A DNA stretch of 45,000 nucleotides, taken from a virus. The position numbers and the translations under genes were made by a program. Under the pieces are notes generated by a model, which did not search any database, was not told the origin of the DNA, and saw only the letters and a program-made list of their open reading frames with translations. Where the stretch lies: positions 1 through 45,000 of the IMG/VR virus record IMGVR_UViG_3300028800_000151; one strand, written 5' to 3'. This document shows, piece after piece, positions 39,041-45,000 of this stretch; position 1 is the first letter of the stretch, and each line of letters begins with the position of its first letter.

Positions 39041-39112
39041 GCCGACGAACGGATTTGAACCGCCAACCTCTTGTTTACAAAACAAGTACTCTACCAATTG
39101 AGTTACATCGGC
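39041..39112 (-). tRNA. tRNA-Thr (anticodon UGU)
   Basis: Complete cloverleaf: acceptor GCCGATG with a matching 3' strand, D-arm ACTC...GAGT, anticodon stem CTTGT/ACAAG around TTTGTAA (TGT anticodon, T33 present), T-loop TTCAAAT. CCA is not encoded. In contrast to the tRNA-like RNAs at 13.5-13.8 kb it is fully regular. Its use may help phage codon supply. Confidence 0.95.
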
Positions 39113-39206
39113 TTAAGCCGCGCGGCTGGCTACTATGTCATTGTGTGAAGAAAAACAGAAGCCCTTACCGCGCGACTACTAAACACGCATGTATTTATGT
39201 ATGCTC

Positions 39207-39235
39207 ATTGTACGCTAGTCGCTTACATTTGTCAA
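39207..39235 (-). promoter_or_regulatory. Promoter of tRNA-Thr transcript
   Basis: TTGACA (39230-39235), 17-base spacer AATGTAAGCGACTAGCG, TACAAT (39207-39212), about 90 bases upstream of the tRNA. Spacer not of the shared module. Confidence 0.83.
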
Positions 39236-39286
39236 CATTGGGGGATATTAATTTTACATAAATATTGCAAGTATCTTGCAAAGGGC

Positions 39287-39315
39287 TTGACAAGTTTATG
39301 CAAATTGTGTATAGT
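39287..39315 (+). promoter_or_regulatory. Promoter of the HTH/FtsK-like module
   Basis: TTGACA (39287-39292), 17-base spacer AGTTTATGCAAATTGTG, TATAGT (39310-39315). Different spacer from the shared module. Confidence 0.83.
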
Positions 39316-39351
39316 CTCAACATACCACGAAACGAGAGGCAAAAAACAAAG

Positions 39352-39588
39352 ATGCAAGCAAATTATGAAGGAGAAACGTATTTTGATACGAATGGCGCGG
39401 CGTCCTATATGGGCGTTACCAGGGAAACCTTTAGAAAGCGTAGACGGTTAACACGCGTCGACACGGAGACGGGCGACACGGTACTAGTTATAAATCCTTC
39501 TAAGCTTCCAGGTTTCTGGCGCGATTTTTTCAAGAAAACAGAACTAGATAATTTTCCAGTAGTTAAGAGGATAGAAACGGGGAAATAA
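39352..39588 (+). CDS. Helix-turn-helix protein
   Basis: 78 aa from ATG 39352, after the promoter; a longer frame would start before it. FDTNGAASYMGVTRETFRKR is a MerR/excisionase-type helix-turn-helix near residues 11-30. Small size and place at the head of the ATPase module fit a local regulator. GAGAGG lies 12 bases upstream. Confidence 0.72.
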   Translation: MQANYEGETYFDTNGAASYMGVTRETFRKRRRLTRVDTETGDTVLVINPSKLPGFWRDFFKKTELDNFPVVKRIETGK

Positions 39589-39646
39589 GGCGGCGTGTAT
39601 CAGTCGCCGCCTATAACCTCACATAGTACGCTTTAAGGAGGCAACT

Positions 39647-39949
39647 ATGGTTAGTCAATTAAGTATGACGTACAAGCTTAAGCTTTTGCAATTTTTGATT
39701 TTAGTACTAGGGGCGTTTACGCTGGTTTTAGCAGTAGTACGGTTATTAGCACTTATCATGCAAGTAACCGTAGACGGCTTGCACCTTCTAGCCAGCTACG
39801 TCGCCGAATCGGGCGCGCTACTGGCTAGTATGCCCGCGCTACATTTTCTTTATCTCCTCGCCCTGGCTTGCATGGTAATTGTCATTTCTTGCAAGCTGGT
39901 AAAATGGGCGTATAAGTCAGTTATGGAGGTAAAGAATTATGTCAGATAA
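39647..39949 (+). CDS. Two-span membrane protein
   Basis: 100 aa with membrane spans around residues 11-38 (LKLLQFLILVLGAFTLVLAV) and 66-88 (FLYLLALACMVIVISCKLVK), joined by a short loop. AAGGAGG ribosome site. Overlaps the FtsK-like ATPase gene by 11 bases, so the two are likely made together and may form one membrane complex. Confidence 0.7.
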   Translation: MVSQLSMTYKLKLLQFLILVLGAFTLVLAVVRLLALIMQVTVDGLHLLASYVAESGALLASMPALHFLYLLALACMVIVISCKLVKWAYKSVMEVKNYVR

Positions 39950-41573
39950 CAAGCTAGCGTTTTTCCTCATAGCTGGCATAAGCGCGACCGCCGCAGCCCT
40001 GGCTATCGCTATAGCGTACGGTCTTTACATCTTCTGGTTTCTGGTAGCGGCTGGCTGTATCGCTGTTATCCGATTCGGCATTATGCCTATACTCAGCCAG
40101 GGCGTCGACATCTTTAATAAAAGCCTGGACGTGAAGTTAAAAATACGCGCGGCGCAATATTACGCCCTTCTTCCAGCCGATTCCAATGGGAATTACGCGC
40201 AGCCTCTGCAAATTGAAAGCGGGCAACTTATCAACTATATAGCGCCAGGTAACGCGATAGCCAGCCAGATAAACAAGCAAGAATCCTACAATACGACTGT
40301 AACCGAACTTCCAGAAGAAGAGACGCTACAAATTAGCGGCCCTGGCATAAATCCGGAGACGTGTACCGCGCCATCGTTTCGTCAAGAATTGATAGATGGA
40401 AGTATGGAAGCTGGAAGCCCGCCGGTTTATGGGTATAGAATAGCCGTTGACGAATTTACTAATGTAGCCAGCCTGGAAGCGATAACTGATGCATACGAGG
40501 CTACTGCGTTTCTAACCGGCGCGTCTACCGTAGGTAAGTCAAGTTTAATCGCTAGTCTTATGGTTAAATGGGCGCGTTACCTGGAAGAAGATGTAGCATT
40601 TTTAGTATTCGATCCACATAAGGCGAATCTGGATAGATCAATAACCGCGCGTATTCTTCCAGCCCTGGACGCCTGGATAATAACGCCGCCAGGAGGCTCT
40701 AAGATTACAGGGAAGAAGCCAGAAGAGATAAGCGCCGCCGTTACGTTCTTAAACCAGCAAATAGATTTAAGGCTAGTACGTGATGATTTATCAGAAGAAG
40801 AAAAGCGTGCTATCTCGCCCTGGTATGGTAAAAAGATAGTTGTCATTATTGACGAATGTTTGAGCTATGCAAGAGACGCGCGCTTAAGCGGGCATGATAA
40901 AGCACTAGATGAACTAATAGGGCTTATGCAAGCTATAGCGACGGAGACGGCGAAGGCTGGTATAGTTGGTTTCTATATGTCTCAGCTATCCACTAAAGAA
41001 CAATTAGGGAGTGTTGATATAAGAGACGCCTGCCCTGTTAAAATGGTTTTACGCGTACCTTACCAGCAAGGGCTAGCAATAGGGCTTCTTAGTTCGGAAG
41101 CCAGGGCCGCCGAGCGATTCCCGAAAGGACGCGGCTATTATAAATCTTTCGACGGTTACGAGCGTTTTGTATGGAGTTATGCCAGTGAAGAAGATATAAA
41201 CGCGGCCCTGGCTGGCATAAATAGCCCGTCTCTTCCAGGGCGAAACAAGATAGTTAATCTTGTTTCAAAAAGCCAACGATTTAATAATTTTAACCAGGGC
41301 GAAACAAGCCCGAAAGAAGATAGAAACGAGATTGAAACAAGATATCCAGCCGCTCTACAAGCCCGCTTAGACCAAATTGAGAATTGGGCCGCGAAAGTGG
41401 ATACTTTACATAGTTTAATAGGGCGCGACCGGCGCGACATCTTCCAGGCGCTTTTTAACCGCGCGCCAGGAGGTGCTAACAATGCAAAATACTCGGCTGA
41501 GTATGACGTTCTACTGGAAGCTTTCAGGGAAGATATTAATAGATTGAAACAAGCATCAAACGGAGGGTATTAG
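39939..41573 (+). CDS. FtsK/HerA-type membrane ATPase (DNA translocase-like)
   Basis: 544 aa. N-terminal membrane part: residues 5-30 and 31-50 are hydrophobic (GISATAAALAIAIAYGLYIF, LVAAGCIAVIRFG). ATPase: Walker A LTGASTVGKSS (about 192-202), Walker B IVVIIDECLSY (about 300-310), and a further motif MSQLSTKEQLGSVDIRDACP as in HerA/FtsK proteins. The C-terminus is a charged tail with a helical end. It is shorter than host FtsK and resembles plasmid/ICE translocases of the TraB type. It could move DNA through the membrane or separate genomes; this is an inference from domain order. Confidence 0.8.
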   Translation: MSDNKLAFFLIAGISATAAALAIAIAYGLYIFWFLVAAGCIAVIRFGIMPILSQGVDIFNKSLDVKLKIRAAQYYALLPADSNGNYAQPLQIESGQLINYIAPGNAIASQINKQESYNTTVTELPEEETLQISGPGINPETCTAPSFRQELIDGSMEAGSPPVYGYRIAVDEFTNVASLEAITDAYEATAFLTGASTVGKSSLIASLMVKWARYLEEDVAFLVFDPHKANLDRSITARILPALDAWIITPPGGSKITGKKPEEISAAVTFLNQQIDLRLVRDDLSEEEKRAISPWYGKKIVVIIDECLSYARDARLSGHDKALDELIGLMQAIATETAKAGIVGFYMSQLSTKEQLGSVDIRDACPVKMVLRVPYQQGLAIGLLSSEARAAERFPKGRGYYKSFDGYERFVWSYASEEDINAALAGINSPSLPGRNKIVNLVSKSQRFNNFNQGETSPKEDRNEIETRYPAALQARLDQIENWAAKVDTLHSLIGRDRRDIFQALFNRAPGGANNAKYSAEYDVLLEAFREDINRLKQASNGGY

Positions 41574-41574
41574 T

Positions 41575-42663
41575 ATGTCGACACTTTTAGAAGAGAATAC
41601 ACGGTATTATTCAGAAGAAAAATATCCAGGATTGGCGGCCCTGGACTACTGCCGCCGTTACTTAGACGGGCTAATCTCAATTTTAGAAGGATACCTACTT
41701 ACTTTTAGTACTATCCTGATTACCGTTGGTATTAGCTTTAGCATGTTTGATTTTTTATCAGGTGGCGCGGCCCTGGCTAATCCACTGGTTTTTAACATAT
41801 GGGCGCTTATTCAAACTATCGCAATAGACGCCCAATTTATCAATATGTGGTATCGGTTAAAACTTGCCTGGAAAACTGGCAAGAAAATACAAGCTTTTTT
41901 CTACCTCTTGTTAGGTGTGATTCTTGCTTTTGTGACTTTCGGCGCGGCAGTGATTCCCGCGTTGCAAAAGTCTTTAAATCTTAGTTTCGACGGCGCAATT
42001 TATGCCGCCGGTTTAAGCCCTGTAATCTTAATTTGGGCGAGGTCATTTGTTGCAATTCTGTTAGCAATTATAGGCGCGTTTTCGCGTACGGTAATTGTGT
42101 TTGATAAATCAGGAATGATTAAAAATCCAGGCGCAAAAGTAGCGCAAAAGCTGGAAGAAAAAGCGCCCATTTCTCAGCCAGAAAATGAAAAAACAGAACA
42201 AAAAGCGCCGCGTTTTTCAATCAAAAAAGTGATAAATTTTTTCTGGAAGCGCGATAAAAAAGCCGCCAATTCTCAGCCAGAAAATGAGCAAAAAACAGAA
42301 CAAAAACCGGCGGTAAAAACTGATGATTTAGCGCCCGCTTTCCAGAACAAAAATACGCAAGTTTTACACGAAACTTTAACAATTAAAGCGGCTGAAAAGT
42401 TGGCTAAAAACCAGCCAGAAAATGAGCAAAATACCGAGCCACTTCCAGCAACAAAACAGCCAAAAATCGAACGTAAAAAGCCGCTTATCGGTTTAAGCGT
42501 GGAAGAAGTTTTAGACCTGGATATTGTGAAGAAGAATCACGTTAAAAAATCAGAAATTGTTAACGCGATTAGGACGCAAAAATTAGAAACAAAGTCAGAT
42601 CAAAGCGTCACAAAAAGCGCCCTTAAAAAATGGCTTAAAACCAGGGAGGTATTAGTATCATGA
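41575..42663 (+). CDS. Polytopic membrane protein with acidic-basic repeat tail
   Basis: 362 aa. Membrane spans near residues 36-60 (LEGYLLTFSTILITVGISFS), a possible weaker span near 77-92, 107-130 (FFYLLLGVILAFVTFGAAVI) and 148-172 (LIWARSFVAILLAIIGAFSR). The tail is cytoplasmic-looking, with SQPENE(K/Q)KTEQK repeats about residues 198-245 and 280-292, ending in a basic helical segment (VKKSEIVNAIRTQKLETKSD) that could bind DNA. It follows the FtsK-like ATPase by one base, so is probably a partner in the same complex. Confidence 0.68.
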   Translation: MSTLLEENTRYYSEEKYPGLAALDYCRRYLDGLISILEGYLLTFSTILITVGISFSMFDFLSGGAALANPLVFNIWALIQTIAIDAQFINMWYRLKLAWKTGKKIQAFFYLLLGVILAFVTFGAAVIPALQKSLNLSFDGAIYAAGLSPVILIWARSFVAILLAIIGAFSRTVIVFDKSGMIKNPGAKVAQKLEEKAPISQPENEKTEQKAPRFSIKKVINFFWKRDKKAANSQPENEQKTEQKPAVKTDDLAPAFQNKNTQVLHETLTIKAAEKLAKNQPENEQNTEPLPATKQPKIERKKPLIGLSVEEVLDLDIVKKNHVKKSEIVNAIRTQKLETKSDQSVTKSALKKWLKTREVLVS

Positions 42664-42839
42664 AACCGCTAAAAAAGATCAAAAAGAAACCGGCTAAAAA
42701 AGCGCCGTCTAGAGGTCGTAATATTGTAGCGCGCGGCTTCCAGGTTTTAACCGGTCGCTGGACGCAAGTAATAGCAGAAGAAAAGCGCGCCGACCGGCGC
42801 GCTAAAGGGAAGGGAAGAAAGTATGCTACTAAGCGATAG
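42660..42839 (+). CDS. 59-aa very basic protein
   Basis: ATG 42660 overlaps the upstream stop (ATGA) and the frame ends at TAG 42839. MKPLKKIKKKPAKKAPSRGR, then NIVARGFQVLTGRWTQVIAE and EKRADRRAKGKGRKYATKR: about 22 Lys/Arg residues. A DNA- or RNA-binding protein is expected. The next gene overlaps it. Confidence 0.65.
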   Translation: MKPLKKIKKKPAKKAPSRGRNIVARGFQVLTGRWTQVIAEEKRADRRAKGKGRKYATKR

Positions 42840-43182
42840 ATTGAAAGATCATTTAGCAAAAAAAGTTTACAATAATGTCAAGCAAGTTCACATCCTTAAC
42901 GCTATTAAGAAGTGGGAAGAATTGACGCTGGAAGAGAGAAGACAAGCCGCGCAGTCTTATCAGGTAATCTTATCAGGGCTAGGGAGTAACGAGGTAGGGC
43001 AGGCATGGTACGAACGGAGCGGGCAATTACCTAAAGTCTTATGGGAACAATTAAACAAAGATATTGATACCTCTACAAGCTGGCAATTTAGCGCGCTACA
43101 TCTCATTAGCGCACTGGTAGCTTTAGCGGAGGTCGGGCTTATCATCCTGGAAGAGAGGGAAGAAGAGAAGAAACAAGACTAA
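42823..43182 (+). CDS. Hypothetical protein, end of the ATPase module
   Basis: 119 aa: RLKDHLAKKVYNNVKQVHIL, helical core, then FSALHLISALVALAEVGLII, a hydrophobic stretch that may be amphipathic or membrane-associated, and a charged EEREEEKKQD end. GGAAGGGAAG precedes it. Ends at a terminator. Unknown. Confidence 0.6.
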   Translation: MLLSDRLKDHLAKKVYNNVKQVHILNAIKKWEELTLEERRQAAQSYQVILSGLGSNEVGQAWYERSGQLPKVLWEQLNKDIDTSTSWQFSALHLISALVALAEVGLIILEEREEEKKQD

Positions 43183-43184
43183 CC

Positions 43185-43223
43185 AACCAGGGCCGCCTTA
43201 ATCGGTCGCCCTGGTTTCTTTTT
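43185..43223 (+). terminator. Terminator of the CCAGGGC family
   Basis: AACCAGGGC (43185-43193) with GCCCTGGTT (43208-43216), followed by TCTTTTT on the plus strand; closes the ATPase module. Confidence 0.87.
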
Positions 43224-43264
43224 GCCAATATTTAGCCAACGTTTTAATATTCGTCTAAAACCTA

Positions 43265-43293
43265 TTGACATAGTTTGTAACCTATGCTATATT
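43265..43293 (+). promoter_or_regulatory. Shared-module promoter with spacer dyad
   Basis: TTGACA (43265-43270), 17-base spacer TAGTTTGTAACCTATGC, TATATT (43288-43293). Same core and upstream flank as at 14622 and 34085, on the other strand. Confidence 0.9.
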
Positions 43294-43336
43294 ATAGACA
43301 CGGAAGCGAAAAAAACAAACGAATGGAGATACGAAA

Positions 43337-43747
43337 ATGACAACTACACATACATGCAATTCCTGCGGTACAGTTTACGGGCCTTTTGACTTTGTAAAGG
43401 TTTTTACCTGGAAAGAAAACAACGAATATAAAGGGCTTATTTGTGAAACATGCCTTGACGCGCGGCCCTTACCGGTTGTAGAGGATGAAGAGACGGAAGA
43501 AAACGCCGTCGACGAATTGGGAACATTGCAAGTACAGTTAAAAGACCTATACAACGCCGAGCATAAAACGGCTATCACACAAAAAGCTTTTGATCGAACT
43601 TTTGCCCGTATTATGGAAATTAAAGCCGCCGCGCTTACTAGCGAAGGCTGGAAGCCAGAAGACGGAAACGCCGCGCGGCTGGCTGGCTCGTCTGTATTTA
43701 CCGCGTCTAATCGTCCTACGTACGGCGGCAGCCGCTTCTATCGTTAA
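43337..43747 (+). CDS. Zinc-ribbon-like protein
   Basis: 136 aa. N-terminal CNSCG...ICETCL (CxxC...CxxC, about residues 7-40) suggests a zinc ribbon; an acidic middle (VEDEETEENAVDELG) and helical coiled coil follow, and a Gly/Ser/Tyr-rich end. Unknown function; one of several zinc-type small proteins here. Confidence 0.68.
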   Translation: MTTTHTCNSCGTVYGPFDFVKVFTWKENNEYKGLICETCLDARPLPVVEDEETEENAVDELGTLQVQLKDLYNAEHKTAITQKAFDRTFARIMEIKAAALTSEGWKPEDGNAARLAGSSVFTASNRPTYGGSRFYR

Positions 43748-43754
43748 GGCGTCC

Positions 43755-43777
43755 AGGGCTGGCGCGCTTCCAGCCCT
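43755..43777. repeat. CCAGGGC-family intergenic hairpin
   Basis: AGGGCTGG (43755-43762) with CCAGCCCT (43770-43777), loop CGCGCTT, between two plus genes; no U-run. Confidence 0.78.
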
Positions 43778-43800
43778 TAGTCAGTAGGGAGATTGAAACT

Positions 43801-44160
43801 ATGAAATACGCGGTTATCTTGCTTCCAGACCTGGACGCTGAATCCGAAGTATGCCCAATTTGTACCGGTAGCCAGCCCGCGCGCGCGTTTATGGTAGTGC
43901 CTTGCTTTAACTGTCATAAACTTACACTTCATAGCCGCGCGGAGTATTCTTCTAACCAGAATCATGAATATCATCACTATTGCCGTTATTGCGAGGCTAT
44001 GAACATACGTTCACGCTTGCAAGAGAACGCCGGAGAGATTCTCGGCGAGCGCCTAATGGAGTATGGATATGAAAGCTTATCGCGTCCAGAAGAGAATTGG
44101 CGCGCGCGGTTCGCCGACTACCTGGAAGCGCACGATTTACCCGCCGAATGGAATGATTAA
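43801..44160 (+). CDS. Multi-zinc-site protein
   Basis: 119 aa. Cys/His pairs CPIC, CFNCH and CRYC in residues 18-65 (ESEVCPICTGSQPARAF, VPCFNCHKL, HHYCRYCEAMN) suggest one or two zinc sites of the treble-clef or ribbon kind, followed by a helical end. GGGAGATTGAAACT leader. Unknown function. Confidence 0.68.
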   Translation: MKYAVILLPDLDAESEVCPICTGSQPARAFMVVPCFNCHKLTLHSRAEYSSNQNHEYHHYCRYCEAMNIRSRLQENAGEILGERLMEYGYESLSRPEENWRARFADYLEAHDLPAEWND

Positions 44161-44168
44161 AGTAAGCC

Positions 44169-44192
44169 AGGGCTGGAAGAATAACCAGCCCT
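44169..44192. repeat. CCAGGGC-family intergenic hairpin
   Basis: AGGGCTGG (44169-44176) with CCAGCCCT (44185-44192) around AAGAATAA, between two plus genes; loop identical to that at 14725. Confidence 0.8.
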
Positions 44193-44213
44193 TAGTTACA
44201 GGAGATAGAAACG

Positions 44214-44522
44214 ATGGAATTTCCAGGATTACACTCTTTTATAGTTACCCGCTTTTTGAAATATGACTTTTTCAAGTGGTATACGAGACAACTTGATGGC
44301 GACCGCGCCGCGCGTCTTCTGGCTGTAAACCATATAGTAGTAGATAGCTTAACGAAAGAAGATAAGAAGCTACTGGAAGCCAGGGCTGGCGAACGTTATG
44401 CTTATACGTTTATCGTCCAGGATAAAGCGGATTTAGAAGCCGCAGGGCTGGCTATGGATAAGTTTCTAGAACAGTTTAACACCTGGAAGCTAGAAATGAG
44501 AAGTAAGGGCTATAATGTGTAA
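44214..44522 (+). CDS. Hypothetical protein
   Basis: 102 aa: FPGLHSFIVTRFLKYDFFKW, TKEDKKLLEARAGERYAYTF, KADLEAAGLAMDKFLEQFNT. Mixed alpha/beta. AGGAGATAGAAACG leader. Unknown. Last gene of the plus operon that starts at 43265. Confidence 0.62.
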   Translation: MEFPGLHSFIVTRFLKYDFFKWYTRQLDGDRAARLLAVNHIVVDSLTKEDKKLLEARAGERYAYTFIVQDKADLEAAGLAMDKFLEQFNTWKLEMRSKGYNV

Positions 44523-44526
44523 CCTC

Positions 44527-44556
44527 TTGACGCGATAGATTTTAGTGTGATATTCT
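44527..44556 (+). promoter_or_regulatory. Promoter of the small RNA
   Basis: TTGACG (44527-44532), 18-base spacer, TATTCT (44551-44556). The transcript it starts has no ORF and runs into a terminator. Confidence 0.7.
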
Positions 44557-44562
44557 CTCCAT

Positions 44563-44701
44563 ACGGTCGGCGCGCCGAGGATCGCCGTAAAGGTCGCCGA
44601 TTTCTATACCAGAACAGTAGAAACCGGCGGCCCTTTAAAACGCATTGTAAGCCAATTCTGAGAGAATAGAAAAGAGACGGTATATTTTACCGTCTCTTTT
44701 C
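44563..44701 (+). ncRNA. Probable small structured RNA with own promoter and terminator
   Basis: About 139 bases from the expected start to the terminator. A long imperfect stem is formed by AAAGG-CGCCG-TTTCTA (44590-44606) and TAGAAA-CGGCG-CCTTT (44618-44636) around TACCAGAACAG; a CGGCGCGCCG palindrome precedes it. The terminator pairs AAAGAGACGGTA (44671-44682) with TACCGTCTCTTT (44688-44699), then TTCTTG. No known RNA family recognised. Confidence 0.6.
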
Positions 44702-44721
44702 TTGTATAGAAGCTGTCGCCG

Positions 44722-45000
44722 TTACTGTAAGGGCTGGATAGCATTCAAATTAGGGAATGTATTTACAGCCAGGGCAGGCTCGTCATTGGTAGGGCTAGAA
44801 GCCAGGGCGACCGGTTCGCTACCTTTCGCGCCGTCGAATAGCTGGTTAACCGCCGCGCTTGCTAGCTGTAAATCGCCTGGAAGCGTCGACGGAGCCGCCG
44901 GTACTCTTGTAGCGAATTGAGACGCCGCCGCGCTTACTAGCACGCTTAACGGTTGCTGCCCACTTGCTTTTAAATACTTTGTAGCGACTGTACAAGCCGA
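44722..45000 (-). CDS. C-terminal part of a protein that starts beyond the window
   Basis: The minus frame is open from the right edge to TAA 44722, about 92 residues: SACTVATKYLKASGQQPLSV, then LVSAAASQFATRVPAAPSTL and a Pro/Ala/Ser-rich end (GSEPVALASSPTNDEPALAV). The composition suggests a surface or structural tail rather than an enzyme core. Not identifiable from this part. It faces the small RNA terminator. Confidence 0.6.
   Translation of the reverse strand, partial: SACTVATKYLKASGQQPLSVLVSAAASQFATRVPAAPSTLPGDLQLASAAVNQLFDGAKGSEPVALASSPTNDEPALAVNTFPNLNAIQPLQ

Noticed and set aside
44551-44667. ATTCTCT/AGAGAAT closing stem of the small RNA
   Set aside because: The left arm lies in the -10 box, so it would not be in the transcript.

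Overview
The window reads as a stretch of a tailed-phage genome (temperate phage or phage-plasmid) from a bacterium I cannot identify. Base composition is mid-40s percent GC by eye. Promoters are of the housekeeping-sigma type (TTGACA, 17-18 bases, TATAAT-like) and nearly every gene has a purine-rich Shine-Dalgarno, often AGGAGATAGAAAC just before ATG. The virion genes are of the HK97/siphovirus kind. No ribosomal or host housekeeping gene is present.

Layout. (1) 1-13419, minus strand: late morphogenesis operon read right to left. A 43-aa ORF and the small and large terminase come first, then a run of small genes including a DUF3310-like protein, a long DNA methyltransferase with internal repeats, a portal-MuF fusion, prohead protease, major capsid protein, a probable decoration protein and four head-tail connection proteins; the last one leaves the window. 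Genes overlap by ATGA/GTGA or sit a few bases apart. An intrinsic terminator (13433-13481) stands just ahead of the operon. (2) 13523-13830, minus: a cluster of tRNA-like RNAs without normal anticodon loops; one looks like two cloverleafs joined at their anticodon stems, the inner one circularly permuted. (3) 13834-18430, minus: small accessory genes. (4) 18437-21171, plus: accessory genes, a tyrosine recombinase and a strong terminator. (5) 21170-25433, mostly minus: paralogous small proteins, a Rad52-type annealing protein, a SWIM zinc-finger protein and a DUF262 protein; one plus-strand gene lies at 23384. (6) 25712-30633, plus: control and replication. Divergent promoters share a palindrome between an HTH gene and the replication operon; a lambda-O-like initiator carries six iterons inside its gene and is followed by a DnaC-like loader. 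(7) 30725-38544, minus: a structured RNA and several transcription units (a zinc-motif protein, an SF1 helicase, many small proteins). (8) 38719-39235, minus: a normal tRNA-Thr(UGU) and a membrane microprotein. (9) 39287-44522, plus: an HTH gene, a membrane protein / FtsK-HerA ATPase / membrane protein module, and small zinc proteins. (10) 44527-44701: a probable small RNA; then the 3' end of a minus gene that leaves the window.

Three features tie the window together. At least nine promoters have a 17-base spacer related to TAGTTTGTAACCTATGC, most with a dyad (CATAG...CTATG) that could be an operator for one phage regulator. The heptamer CTTCCAG/CTGGAAG is far more common than chance in all reading frames. 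More than fifteen intergenic hairpins and terminators are built from CCAGGGC/GCCCTGG.

All functional calls come from reading motifs by eye; no database search was possible.
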